Origin: Phenylobacterium kunshanense
GTDB taxonomy: Bacteria; Pseudomonadota; Alphaproteobacteria; Caulobacterales; Caulobacteraceae
Assembly (NCBI RefSeq): GCF_003254525.1
Contig: NZ_QFYS01000002.1
Coordinates: 716,761 to 780,760 of the forward strand
Direction: 5' to 3'
Length of the DNA: 64,000 nucleotides
Numbering within the stretch: the stretch's first letter is position 1; each line of letters starts with the position of its first letter. Made by a program: the position numbers and the translations under genes. The notes beneath the pieces were generated by a model, which saw only the letters and a list, made by a program, of their open reading frames with translations, had not been told where the DNA came from and did not search any database. Of the stretch, positions 24,512 through 33,157 are shown one piece after another.

Positions 24512-25840
24512 ATGGCTGCCAGTCCCCAAACCGCGAATGACCTGATGACGGTGTTTTCTAACACCGTGTCGGCTGGCTTCGATGCGCTCAGCGGTGCGGT
24601 CAACGGTGTCTTCGGGCTGATGATCGCCCTCGTGGTGGCGCTCACCGGAATCCAATGGGCGCTGTCGTCGAACCGCGAGGTTCTCGCATCGGGCTTCGCG
24701 AAGGTCCTGCTGATCGGCGCGTTCGCCTACCTCATCAACGACTGGCAGGCCCTTTCTCAAACGATCCAGGTTGGCTTCATCGACCTCGGCCTCACCGCCG
24801 GCGGCGGCGGCCTCTCCCGGGCCGACTTCCTGAACCCCGGCGCGATCCTCCAGCAGGGGTGGGAGATCGTGAAGGCGCTGGGCGAGACGCCCGCCCCGGT
24901 CGACAATCCCATCGACGTGCTCGGCAACCTCACCGACGCGCTGATCCTCGGCCTCGCCATGATCGGCATCATGCTGGCCTTCGCGGTGCTGGCGCTGCAG
25001 ATCATCGTCACCCTGCTGGAGTTCAAGATCGTCACCCTGGGCGGCTTCGTGCTGCTGCCGTTCGGGATCTGGTCGAAGTCCGCCTTCCTGGCCGAGCGGC
25101 CGCTGGGCTTCGTGGTCTCCTCCGGCCTCAAGGTCCTGGCCCTCGCCATCGTGGTCTCGGGCGCGCGCTCGGTGTTCGACGAGCTGCAGCCCTCCGCCGC
25201 CCCCGACCTCTACGAGGCCCTGGCGATCCTGGCCGCCTCGCTGCTGCTGGCGATGCTCGCCCTGTTCATCCCAAACCTTGCGTCCGCCCTGGTGACCGGC
25301 GGCCCGGCGCTCGGCGCCGGCTCGGCCGCCGCGGGCGCGCTGGCGGTGGGCGGGGTCGCGGCGGTCGGCGCGGCCGTGGCCGCGCCCTTGCTGACGCCAG
25401 TGCGCGCCGCCGCCGGGGCCGCGCAGGGCCGATCCGTCTCGCGGCCGGGCGCCGCGCCGCCGCGGCCCAACAACGACAACCCCCCCCGCGCGCCCGGGAG
25501 CGGCATGGCCGGTCCCGCAGCGCCCGGCAGCGGCGGACCGGGGCCCCAGGGCGCGGCCCGGCCGGCGGGCCCGGCGCCCGCCGCACCCGCGGCGCCACCT
25601 GGCGCGGACGCGCCGGCGCCCTCGGCGGACACGGAGCGGCTCGCCCGCGAGACCGAGGCCGCGCGGCGGGACTTTCACCGCGCCGCAGGCGCCGACCCCG
25701 CTTCGTCCCGGTCCATGGACCGGTCCCGCCGCAACTCGGCCCTGCAGGCCTTCTTCGTCGCCAACGCCGGCCGCAGCCTGCTGCCCGGGCATGAGGCGAG
25801 CGGCGCGCTCACCCCACCCCTGAAGGATGAGGAGGCTTGA
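24512..25840 (+). CDS. trbL: TrbL (VirB6-type) polytopic membrane protein
   Basis: 442 residues. Five or more membrane segments between about residues 25 and 275 (VFGLMIALVVALTGIQWAL, GFAKVLLIGAFAYLI, LGLAMIGIMLAFAVLAL and others) with the family signature around EFKIVTLGGFVLLPFGIWSKSAF split over two strands. The last 130 residues are Pro/Ala/Gly-rich and disordered, ending LKDEEA, as in other TrbL proteins. It forms part of the inner-membrane channel for DNA. 15 bp after trbJ, 4 bp before trbF. Confidence 0.9.
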   Translation: MAASPQTANDLMTVFSNTVSAGFDALSGAVNGVFGLMIALVVALTGIQWALSSNREVLASGFAKVLLIGAFAYLINDWQALSQTIQVGFIDLGLTAGGGGLSRADFLNPGAILQQGWEIVKALGETPAPVDNPIDVLGNLTDALILGLAMIGIMLAFAVLALQIIVTLLEFKIVTLGGFVLLPFGIWSKSAFLAERPLGFVVSSGLKVLALAIVVSGARSVFDELQPSAAPDLYEALAILAASLLLAMLALFIPNLASALVTGGPALGAGSAAAGALAVGGVAAVGAAVAAPLLTPVRAAAGAAQGRSVSRPGAAPPRPNNDNPPRAPGSGMAGPAAPGSGGPGPQGAARPAGPAPAAPAAPPGADAPAPSADTERLARETEAARRDFHRAAGADPASSRSMDRSRRNSALQAFFVANAGRSLLPGHEASGALTPPLKDEEA

Positions 25841-25844
25841 GGCC

Positions 25845-26528
25845 ATGCACCCCTTCTTCCGACCCAAGCGCGCCCTGGCCTCCGCCCCGGCCTCGACCCC
25901 CTACCAGCGGGCCGGCCAGGTCTGGGACGAGCGCATGGGGCTCACCCTGACGCATGCCCGAAACTGGCGGCGCATGGCCTTCGCCAACCTCGTCCTCGCC
26001 GCCGGCCTGGGCGGCGGCTGGTTCGCGGAGAGCCGCCAGGCGCAGGTGAAGCCCTTCGTCGTGGAGGTGAGCGACTGGGGCGAGACCCAGCGCATCACGG
26101 CCCTGGGGGGGCGCTACGAGCCGAGCGAAGCCCAGGTGGGCCACGCGCTCGCCGGCTGGATCCGCGCGGTGCGCGGCAAGCCCACGGACCCGGTGGTGAT
26201 CCGCCAGAATTGGATCTCCGCCTACGACCTCACCACGCCCAAGGCCGCGGCCTTCCTCAACGCCTGGGCCCAGGCTCACGACCCGTTCGCCGAGGCCGGC
26301 CGCGAGGCCGTCAGCGTCGAGGTGCTGAACGTCGTGCGCCGCAGCCCCCGGACCTACGACCTGCAGTGGCGCGAGACCCGGTTCGTCAATGGCCAGCGGG
26401 CCGGCCAGGGCCGCTGGCGCGCCCTGATCACGATCAAGCTGCAGCCGCCCCGCACCGAGGCCGAGCTGATGAAGAACCCGCTCGGCATCCGCATCGAGGA
26501 CGTGTCATGGACCCCCGACGCCGCCTGA
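25845..26528 (+). CDS. trbF: TrbF (VirB8-type) inner-membrane assembly protein
   Basis: 227 residues from ATG 25845 (MHPFFRPK); an earlier ATG at 25827 overlaps trbL and is less likely. A short cytoplasmic part with the conserved PYQRAGQVWDERMG is followed by one membrane helix (MAFANLVLAAGLGGGWF) and a periplasmic NTF2-like domain (QNWISAYDLTTPKAAAFLNA, WRETRFVNG). It nucleates the conjugation channel. Its end overlaps trbG by 22 bp. Confidence 0.92.
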   Translation: MHPFFRPKRALASAPASTPYQRAGQVWDERMGLTLTHARNWRRMAFANLVLAAGLGGGWFAESRQAQVKPFVVEVSDWGETQRITALGGRYEPSEAQVGHALAGWIRAVRGKPTDPVVIRQNWISAYDLTTPKAAAFLNAWAQAHDPFAEAGREAVSVEVLNVVRRSPRTYDLQWRETRFVNGQRAGQGRWRALITIKLQPPRTEAELMKNPLGIRIEDVSWTPDAA

Positions 26529-27571
26529 TCCGCACGCTGCTTCCGCTGGCCCTCGCCCTCATGGGCGCCGGCGGCTGCGGCCATCTTCCGCCGAGCCTGA
26601 GCCTGGATCGGCGGGCCCCCGAGACGCCCGCGGCCACGGCGACACAGCCGGCCGTCCTTGCGGAGGCTCCGGAGCTCGCGGAGGACCCACGCGGAGAGAC
26701 GCCCACCACCCGGCGAACCTTCGCGGTCATGGCGCCGATCCCCAATCCCCCAGATCTCGGGAACCAGGCGAGGCCTGGGGTACGACCGGACCAGTCCGTA
26801 TCGCCGCCGGACGCCGGTCCCGAGGCGATCGCCGCCGCCAACCGCCGCGCCCGGACGCACTCGCAGGCCGACGGCTTCCTGGGCGGGGTGCAGGTGTTCG
26901 CCTACGACCCGTCCCGCATCTACGAGGTCTGGACCGCACCGCTGCGGGTGACGGTGCTGACCCTGCCGTCTGGCGAGGGCGTCACCGCCGTCGCGGCCGG
27001 CGACACGGTGCGCTGGCAGATTGGCGAAACCCAGTCCGGCGACGGCGCGGACCGCCGGGCGCATGTTCTGGTCAAGCCGCTGGAGACGGGACTCGAGACC
27101 AACCTGGTGCTCACCACCAGCCGCGGCGTCTATCTCGTCCAGCTGCGTAGCGGCGGGCCGCAGGCCTTCAACGCCGCCGTGGCCTGGGACGTCTCGGCCG
27201 CCCTGCCGCGTCCCCTGCCGGGGCCGGAGGCGGCCGGGCTCTCGCCCGCCCAGCCCGTCGCCGCGTCGGAGGGGCCGCTCGACGCCCGCTATGCTGTGTC
27301 GCCACGGGGACGGCGGTCGCCGCCCTGGACGCCCACGGCGGTGATGACCGACGGCGTGCGCACGTATCTCGCGCTGCCTCCCGGCGCCGCCGCCCGCGAG
27401 AGCCCGGCGCTGTTCGCGGTGGACCCGGCCGGCCACGCCCAGATGGTCAACTACCGCCAGCGGAACGGCCTGCTTGTGGTGGATCGGGTGCTCGAGCGGG
27501 CGGAGCTGCGGCTCGGCGGGCGCAAGGGCCAGGTGGTGCGGATCCGCCGGCAAGGGGAGGGCGCGCCGTGA
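26507..27571 (+). CDS. trbG: TrbG (VirB9-type) outer-membrane complex protein
   Basis: 354 residues with a signal sequence whose lipobox-like end is MGAGGCGHL. A proline-rich linker of about 100 residues is followed by the VirB9/CagX domain (FAYDPSRIYEVWTAPLRVTVLTL, then ETNLVLTTSRGVYLVQL, and the C-terminal YRQRNGLLVVDRVLERAELRLG). It helps form the outer-membrane core of the channel with TrbI. GTGA overlap with trbI. Confidence 0.9.
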   Translation: MDPRRRLIRTLLPLALALMGAGGCGHLPPSLSLDRRAPETPAATATQPAVLAEAPELAEDPRGETPTTRRTFAVMAPIPNPPDLGNQARPGVRPDQSVSPPDAGPEAIAAANRRARTHSQADGFLGGVQVFAYDPSRIYEVWTAPLRVTVLTLPSGEGVTAVAAGDTVRWQIGETQSGDGADRRAHVLVKPLETGLETNLVLTTSRGVYLVQLRSGGPQAFNAAVAWDVSAALPRPLPGPEAAGLSPAQPVAASEGPLDARYAVSPRGRRSPPWTPTAVMTDGVRTYLALPPGAAARESPALFAVDPAGHAQMVNYRQRNGLLVVDRVLERAELRLGGRKGQVVRIRRQGEGAP

Positions 27572-28692
27572 CCCGTCTCGACGCCCCGGACGCTGGGTCC
27601 CAGCCCAAGACGACGCTGCCGCCGCTCGACACCCGGGCGCCGCGGCCGCGGGTGGCGCGACTGCGCCGCAGCGTGGTGACCGCCGCGGTGCTGGCGGCGG
27701 CGGCGCTGGTGGCCGGTGCGTTGGCCTGGGCCTTCGTGGCGCAGCCGGAGCTGCGGGCCCGCGCCTTCGCGGCCCGCGCCGGCGAAGCTCCGTCGGCCGC
27801 CGTGGGCCCGGTGCGCCCGAGCGAGATCGTCACGGACGGCCCCGCCCACTACGGCGAGCTCGACCGCCTGCCGCCGCCGCGGCGGCTCGGCGCGACGCCG
27901 GCCGAGGCCGACGCGCCCGAGCCCGCGCCGAGAATCCCTCCCCCGACCGCCCGTCCTTCCGGAGCGGCTCCCGATCCTCGCCGCCAGCTCCGCGACCAGG
28001 CCCGCGCCTCGGAGCTCTTCTTTGCGGCGGTGCGAAGCGCGTCGGCCCCGCCCGCAGCCCGAGACGCCAGCGGCCCGGCGGACCGGGACGCCTACAATTC
28101 CCACGCGCTCACTGCGCCGCTCAGCCCCTTCGAGGTGAAGGCGGGCGCGGTGATCCCCGCGGTGCTGCTCACCGCCATCGACACCGCCCGGACCGGCCCT
28201 GTCGTGGCGAGCGTCAGCGAGAACGTCTTCGACACCGTCGCCGGCCGCCATCTGCTGATCCCGCAAGGCGCGCGGCTGATCGGCCGCCACGAGGGCGAGA
28301 GCCGCTACGGCGACGATCGCGTGTTCATCGCCTGGAGCCGGCTGATCCTGCCCAACGGCAAGAGCCTGCGCCTGGAGGCGCCGCCCGGCGTGGACGCGCA
28401 AGGGGCGGTCGGCGTGCCAGGCAAGGTCGACCGCCGGCTCGGCGACCTGGCGATCGCCACAGTTTTCGCGGGCGCCATCACCACCCTGGGCCAGGCCGCG
28501 CGTGATCGCGACGACCGCGCCGGCAGTTTCTGGGGCGACGCCGGCGACGCCGCCGCCCTGGAGGCGGCGCGCGTGGGCGGCCGGCTCATCGACCGCGAAC
28601 TGACCGTCCGGCCCTCGATACGACTGCGGCCGGGCGAGCGCGTCCGGGTGCTGGTGACCCACGACCTCCTTCTGGAGCCCTACGGACCATGA
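27568..28692 (+). CDS. trbI: TrbI (VirB10-type) channel core protein
   Basis: 374 residues from GTG 27568. One N-terminal membrane helix (VVTAAVLAAAALVAGALAWAF), a proline-rich periplasmic region, then the VirB10 beta-barrel domain: FEVKAGAVIPAVLLTAI, VASVSENVFDTVAGRHLLIP, RLIGRHEGESRYGDDR, and the C-terminal IRLRPGERVRVLVTHDLLLE. It spans both membranes and senses ATP-driven changes. GTGA overlap with trbG and ATGA overlap with traF. Confidence 0.93.
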   Translation: MTRLDAPDAGSQPKTTLPPLDTRAPRPRVARLRRSVVTAAVLAAAALVAGALAWAFVAQPELRARAFAARAGEAPSAAVGPVRPSEIVTDGPAHYGELDRLPPPRRLGATPAEADAPEPAPRIPPPTARPSGAAPDPRRQLRDQARASELFFAAVRSASAPPAARDASGPADRDAYNSHALTAPLSPFEVKAGAVIPAVLLTAIDTARTGPVVASVSENVFDTVAGRHLLIPQGARLIGRHEGESRYGDDRVFIAWSRLILPNGKSLRLEAPPGVDAQGAVGVPGKVDRRLGDLAIATVFAGAITTLGQAARDRDDRAGSFWGDAGDAAALEAARVGGRLIDRELTVRPSIRLRPGERVRVLVTHDLLLEPYGP

Positions 28693-29180
28693 GCCGCTTC
28701 GTCCTTCACCTCGTCCTGGGCCTGGCGGGCCTGGCGAGCCTCGCCGCCGTGGGCCGCGCCGAGCCGCCGCGACTCCTGGTCAACGAGACGTCCAGCCTGC
28801 CGAGAGGGATCTATCTGCGCGCCTCCGACCCGCCCGCCCCCGGCCGCATCGTGGCGCTCCCTGCGCCCGCCGCGTCGCAGGCCTACCTCGCCCGCCTCGG
28901 TGCGACCCCGCGGGCGCGGCTGCTGAAGCGGGTTGCGGCCACGGGCGGAACGGCCGTCTGCGTCTCGGACCGGCGGCTGACCTGGCCGCAGGGCGCCGTC
29001 CGGATCCTGCTCCGCGACCGGCAGGGCCGCCCGCTGCCGCGCTGGCGCGGGTGCCGCAGGCTCGCGCCCGGTGAACTGCTCCTGCTGGGCGACACGCCCG
29101 CCAGCTTCGACAGCCGCTACTTCGGGCCGGTGCCCGACACCGAGATCGATGCGGTCTACGCGGAGGTGCTGACATGGTGA
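28689..29180 (+). CDS. traF: TraF-type (S26 family) conjugal pilin peptidase
   Basis: 163 residues. The nucleophile block NETSSLPRGIYLR follows the N-x-T-x-S-x-P-x-G-x-Y pattern with Ser36, and the general base is K80 in RLLKRVAATGG; the end block LLLGDTPASFDSRYFGPV is also typical. RP4 TraF trims and circularises the TrbC pilin, so this protein is expected to process the trbC product of the same operon. N-terminal hydrophobic stretch acts as signal or anchor. ATGA overlap with trbI and 7 bp overlap with the next gene. Confidence 0.92.
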   Translation: MSRFVLHLVLGLAGLASLAAVGRAEPPRLLVNETSSLPRGIYLRASDPPAPGRIVALPAPAASQAYLARLGATPRARLLKRVAATGGTAVCVSDRRLTWPQGAVRILLRDRQGRPLPRWRGCRRLAPGELLLLGDTPASFDSRYFGPVPDTEIDAVYAEVLTW

Positions 29181-29770
29181 TACGCGGAATCCTGGCCGGG
29201 GCGCTCCTGGCCGCCACCGCAAGCCCGGCCGGGGCCCAGGCCGACTGGAGCGCGGCCGGCGGGGGCCTCTTTCCCGCCCTGCCGGCGCCGGCCGAGCGCC
29301 CGCGCGATCTCGGGTCTGCAGCGGCCGTTCGCCTTACGCCGCCGGTCCAGCCGTTCGACGCTGCGGTTGCCGCGGCCGCCAGTCGGCACGGCCTCGACCC
29401 CAAGTTGCTGCACGCGCTCGTGGTCGCCGAGAGCGCCTACCGCCCGACCGCCGTCTCGCCGGCGGGCGCGGTCGGCCTCACGCAGCTCATGCCGGCGACG
29501 GCCCGCGAACTCGGCGTGCGCGACCGTCGCGACCCGCACGACAGCCTGGCCGGCGGCGCCGACTACCTCGCCCGCCAGCTGCTGCGCTTCGCCGACCTGC
29601 GCCTGGCCCTAGCGGCGTACAACGCCGGACCGGAGCGGGTCGCCCGTCTCGGGCGGGTTCCGAGGATCCCCGAGACCGAGGCCTATGTCGCCACCGTGGT
29701 CGAGTGCTACCTGGCGGTCTCGGCCAGGCGGTCTATCCGCTCGGCCAGCGACTGCCGGAGGGCGCCATGA
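29174..29770 (+). CDS. lytic transglycosylase (SLT domain), conjugation-associated
   Basis: 198 residues with a signal peptide cleaved after SPAGAQA. The SLT fold is clear: catalytic E86 in LVVAESAYRP, then AGAVGLTQLMPATARELG and LALAAYNAGPERVARL. It opens peptidoglycan locally for channel assembly, as VirB1-type proteins do. Overlaps traF by 7 bp and the next gene by 4 bp (ATGA), so it belongs to the transfer operon. Confidence 0.92.
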   Translation: MVIRGILAGALLAATASPAGAQADWSAAGGGLFPALPAPAERPRDLGSAAAVRLTPPVQPFDAAVAAAASRHGLDPKLLHALVVAESAYRPTAVSPAGAVGLTQLMPATARELGVRDRRDPHDSLAGGADYLARQLLRFADLRLALAAYNAGPERVARLGRVPRIPETEAYVATVVECYLAVSARRSIRSASDCRRAP

Positions 29771-30051
29771 CCACTTCGACCGCGCGCCCGGATCCTCCCG
29801 GCGACGAAAGCGACCAGGACCTGCTGACGCGGACAGAGGCGTCGGCCTATCTCGTCCGGTTCAACGTTCGACTCAAGCCGGCGACGCTCGCGAGGATTTG
29901 GTCGGTGGGGGGCGATGGCCCCCCCTGCGAGCACATTCGTGGAAAGCCCTGGTACCCTCGCGGCGCACTGCGCGAATGGGCGCGGGCGCAACGCACAGGC
30001 CTGCGCCGGAACCGGCGCGAGCAGAAGCTCGATCCACGCGTCTGGAGCTGA
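29767..30051 (+). CDS. small helix-turn-helix protein of the transfer operon
   Basis: 94 residues from ATG 29767. DLLTRTEASAYLVRFNVRLKPATLARIWSV followed by GGDGPPCEHIRGKPWYPRGALREWA reads like the excisionase or MerR-like HTH fold found in small mobile-element regulators: a TEAS-type first helix and a final segment where a primary contact to DNA ends in W. The C terminus is basic (RTGLRRNRREQK). It is coupled to the transglycosylase gene and followed 4 bp later by the AlpA-like gene. Likely a regulator or recombination accessory of the element. Confidence 0.7.
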   Translation: MTTSTARPDPPGDESDQDLLTRTEASAYLVRFNVRLKPATLARIWSVGGDGPPCEHIRGKPWYPRGALREWARAQRTGLRRNRREQKLDPRVWS

Positions 30052-30055
30052 AGCG

Positions 30056-30526
30056 TTGGCCAACTGGCGCACCTTCCTCGACGCGGAAACCTCGGGCGGC
30101 CGTTTCCTTCCCTGGCGGGAAGTGGCGGTGTCCACGGGGCTCAGCCGAACGACGGCGTGGCGCCTCCAGAAGCGCGGTGACTTCCCGTCTCCATATGCCA
30201 TCTCCCCCGGCCGCGTCGGCTATCGCGAGGCTGAAATCGAGGCGTGGCGCGTCTCGCGGGGCCACAGCGTCGGGCGGGCGAGCGCGAGAGGCTCGGCGAC
30301 CCCTGGCGGCCCGGATAGGTGCGCGACCTCACGTGACCGCTTAGCGTCGCAAGGGCCCCGGTTGGACGAGCCGATGGCCGAAGGCGCCGACAACTGCGAG
30401 GCGAAGGCGCCGCAGGTGGTCGCCAGCGTGGAGCGGGTTCGCGCCGCGACCCGGCGGGGAGCGGCCGCGCGACGCCGTTGCCAGCACGCGAAGGCGATCG
30501 CTCAGCAGATGTTGTTCGACTTCTGA
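30056..30526 (+). CDS. AlpA-like regulatory protein
   Basis: 156 residues from a TTG at 30056 with GGAG 8 bp before it; no ATG fits. The N-terminal part matches AlpA/excisionase-type HTH: LPWREVAVSTGLSRTTAWRL, then QKRGDFPSPYAIS and GRVGYREAEIEAWRVSR. The C-terminal half is basic and Ala-rich (RVRAATRRGAAARRRCQHAKAIAQQ) and may be disordered. AlpA proteins activate integrase or excision genes of mobile elements. It closes the transfer operon. Confidence 0.75.
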   Translation: MANWRTFLDAETSGGRFLPWREVAVSTGLSRTTAWRLQKRGDFPSPYAISPGRVGYREAEIEAWRVSRGHSVGRASARGSATPGGPDRCATSRDRLASQGPRLDEPMAEGADNCEAKAPQVVASVERVRAATRRGAAARRRCQHAKAIAQQMLFDF

Positions 30527-31009
30527 CGCCTGCGAACGACGGGACGGTCGCACCGTCGATGCATCATCGGGGGGCAAGTCTGGGCGGGCGAGCCGCGCCC
30601 TTCGAGTCTTCCGGACCAGAGCCTTTTTTGGTGCCCCCCCGCGGCGGCACGCCCGTCGCCCAGGGATTCGGGCGGCGCCGCGAGAGCCGAGGCGCCACAG
30701 CGGCGGACCAGGCTCAAGGTTTCCATCCTAGCGCAGCCAGATGTGGACAGCCCACAATATGCCGCCACGAGGGAGTCGCCCGACTGATCCGAGATCCGCG
30801 GATGTCCGTGGAGCCGCGCGGCGGTCGGGGCCGGGTCTTCCTCGACGTGGATCCGTGGCAACCCCGACCGACGGGCCGGATATCTGGGTCGTCCACTCCG
30901 TGGTGCGCCACGCACTGGCCGGCGCCTCCGCGGGCTCCGGTCGCGCTCGGCGCGGTAGCGGGCCGAAGCGCCGCGGGTTGAGATCGGCAGCGAATGACCT
31001 GTGCATCCA
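30527..31009. other. 483-bp gap at the right side of the transfer region
   Basis: Open frames here lack homology I can recognise and show no consistent third-position bias in one frame. It separates the transfer operon from a decayed efflux gene. It is a plausible place for the end of the mobile element, but I see no tRNA gene, no direct repeat that I can pair with another in the window, and no integrase. Confidence 0.4.
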
Positions 31010-32020
31010 CTACCCGCGATCAGGCGAGTCCTCGGGCAGGGTCGTCGCCCCGGCGCGCCAGCCCAATCCCAGCGACCTCTGGATCGCCACCCAGCTGGTG
31101 GTCATCGCCGCAACCGCGCGGCTGAGGTTCGCTCTGGCCTGGGCACGCTGGCGGAGTGCCAGGTTGAGGTCGCTCCGCCCGATCGCGCCTGCGGTGAAGC
31201 GCTGTTGGTTGAGCTCGGCCGCCGTGTCCGCCTGGCGGCTGATCTGCGTGAGCGCCGCGACGTTGATGCGATGCTGGCCAAACCTTTGGAGCGACTGTTC
31301 GGCGTCCTGAAGCGCGCGGAGCACGACATCGCGGTACCGCGCGTCCGCCTCGCCACGCGCGGCCTGGGCCTGGTCGATCGCGGCTGCGGTCCGCCCGAAG
31401 TCCAAGAGACTCCATTGCAGGCGCGGCAGCGCGATCGTCGAGAGGTTCGCCACGTCGAAGACGTCTTCGGGGTCGGTTCCCCCGAGTCCCAGGATGCCCA
31501 TGAAGGACAACCGCGGAAAGCGTGCAGCCTCCGCCACGCCAACCCGCGCGTTCGCGGCGGCGAGCCGGCGCTCGGCGGCGCGGATATCCGGTCGACGTGC
31601 GATCAGCTCGGCCGGGTCGCTTACGGCGATGGAGGCAGGCGGCAGGGGAATAGGCGCCGGCGCCGCCAGCAGATCGTCCAAGCCGCCCGGCGCACTCCCG
31701 ATGAGGACCGAGAGCGGTCCTTGAAGACCGCAATGTCGGCCTCCGCTTCGGCGATCTGCGACCTCAAGAGCTCGAGCTCGGCATTCGCGGCGCCGACCGG
31801 AAAGAGGGGCAGGGCGCCGGCCGAATAGCGCTGATACGTCAGCTCCAGGGTCTGCTGCTGCAGATCCTGCTCCCGACGCGCGAGCTCGAGCCGGAGCTGC
31901 GCCTCGCGGAGGCTGATGTATGCGCGCGCGACTTCCGCGGTGAGCTGCCTTTCGCGTCGTCAACGGTCGCGACCAGGGCCGCGGCCTCGGCGTTGGCGCT
32001 TTCGATGCGCCGAGATTGCC
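31010..32020 (-). pseudogene. NodT/TolC-type outer-membrane channel, truncated and frameshifted
   Basis: Read leftward. The family's landmarks are all present but in three frames: RRIESANAEAAALVATVDD (about 31960-32020), then TAEVARAYISLREAQLRLEL to FPVGAANAELELLRSQIAEA (31717-31955), then PLSVLIGS, RRPDIRAAERRLAAANARVG and the tail to 31010. Single missing bases near 31953 and 31717 explain the shifts. The N-terminal third, including the signal peptide, is absent. A broken efflux channel is the clear reading; no pump partner is nearby. Confidence 0.8.
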
Positions 32021-32026
32021 CCTGCG

Positions 32027-32131
32027 GACCTTACGCACCATTCGCTTTGGGCTGGCCTCACGCCCGCAGAAAAGAAGGTGATGAAGCGGCTGCTCGAGCG
32101 GGTGAGCGGCAACGTGCGTTCTCCGACCTGA
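32027..32131 (+). pseudogene. C-terminal remnant of a MarR-type regulator
   Basis: About 34 codons on the opposite strand to the channel remnant: LTHHSLWAGLTPAEKKVMKRLLERVSGNV is too long to be chance and closely parallels the end of the intact MarR gene at 59348-59875 (LTRSEELMLRRILERMRSNLS). In MarR proteins this is the dimerisation helix. Everything upstream of the LTHH segment is foreign sequence. It abuts the truncated channel within about 10 bp, so a deletion or rearrangement joined the two. Confidence 0.55.
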
Positions 32132-32209
32132 GCGCCCCGGGTCCACCTGCCTTCCGCTGTTCATCGCGGGCCGTACGCTCGAGCGAACGCCGGCGAACGA
32201 CGACGGCCC

Positions 32210-32716
32210 TCAACGCAGCACCTTGCATCTGCGAGCGGCTTGCAGGCCGCGTAGAAAGCCTCGCCTGGCAAGCGCAGCGTCCAACGCGAGTTCCGCTTCC
32301 CGCTTGGCGGCGGCCGCGCCCGTCAGTTCCCGCACGACACTTCGGAACGGCACCACGGAATTAACGAGGGACCGTCCCCCGGCTTCAACGATACGTGTTG
32401 CCCGGTTGTCCTTCGGCAGCGGCGGCGCATCGAAATCCGGTCCCAAGGCGACGTCGAGCTCGCGAACGGACGCGGCCAGCGCGCGGCAGCTTCCAAGGCC
32501 TCGAGTGCTGTAAGGCGCTGCGGCAGCGTGAGAGATGACCTCCGGAATCCTAGGCGAAACGACGCCGAGGTCGCGAGCCGGCTGGGTCACCACCGCTCTC
32601 GCGCCGTCGAGGCGCACCGCGCTGGAGGCCTCGTCCTTGGGCTGCGCCAAGGTCCCCGAAGGCCACGTCACAGCTAGAGCAACGATCACCGCCACGCTGG
32701 AAAATTTGTAAGCCAT
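32210..32716 (-). CDS. hypothetical exported protein
   Basis: 168 residues from ATG 32714-32716. A signal peptide (YKFSSVAVIVALAVTWPSGTLA) is followed by a mature domain with SCRALAASVRELDVALGPDFD and RSLVNSVVPFRSVVRELTG, a pattern seen in uncharacterised periplasmic proteins of Caulobacterales and sphingomonads. The C terminus is rich in basic residues (RRGFLRGLQAARRCKVLR). No enzymatic motif. It is monocistronic, with a long AT-richer gap upstream. Confidence 0.6.
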   Translation of the reverse strand: MAYKFSSVAVIVALAVTWPSGTLAQPKDEASSAVRLDGARAVVTQPARDLGVVSPRIPEVISHAAAAPYSTRGLGSCRALAASVRELDVALGPDFDAPPLPKDNRATRIVEAGGRSLVNSVVPFRSVVRELTGAAAAKREAELALDAALARRGFLRGLQAARRCKVLR

Positions 32717-33157
32717 GATACAAAAAGTGTCATTGCTCCCCGAAAGTTCCGAGGCCGCCGTCACCCTGCCTTGCACTGGCCGCTTGTCGCCATTTTGCGG
32801 TCGGCGGCATCCGCCGCCTCATCGTTACTGGCCAGGTTCCATGGGCGCGGTCGACTCTGTGCGCCTCAGGGCCAGGCCATCTCTGGCCGCTCCGCCGACG
32901 CGATGGGCGCGCTCGAAACTCATCTCTCGCCTTCGCGCCCTCAGGCCGGACCAACTCGGGTCCCTTCGGCCTTTGCGAACCCAAGGTTCCTAAGGGCCGG
33001 CGCAAATGGTCCGCCACCCCTCGTCGCTGGGGGGCCGGACGAAGGGGCGGGCGCCGCCGAGCGCCTCTGCTGAAGATGCGCATTCGTGCCTTGGCTTACC
33101 CAAGGACATGCGCGACACATTCGTGATATAGCACGACACATATGAGCGAGGGTGAAG
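32717..33157. other. 441-bp divergent gap before the crotonase operon, with direct repeats
   Basis: No gene is supported. At the right end the octamer CGACACAT occurs twice in direct orientation, 33113-33120 and 33134-33141, exactly 21 bp apart (two helical turns), just before the crotonase start. This is a good candidate for a regulator-binding site of the catabolic operon. Confidence 0.4.
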
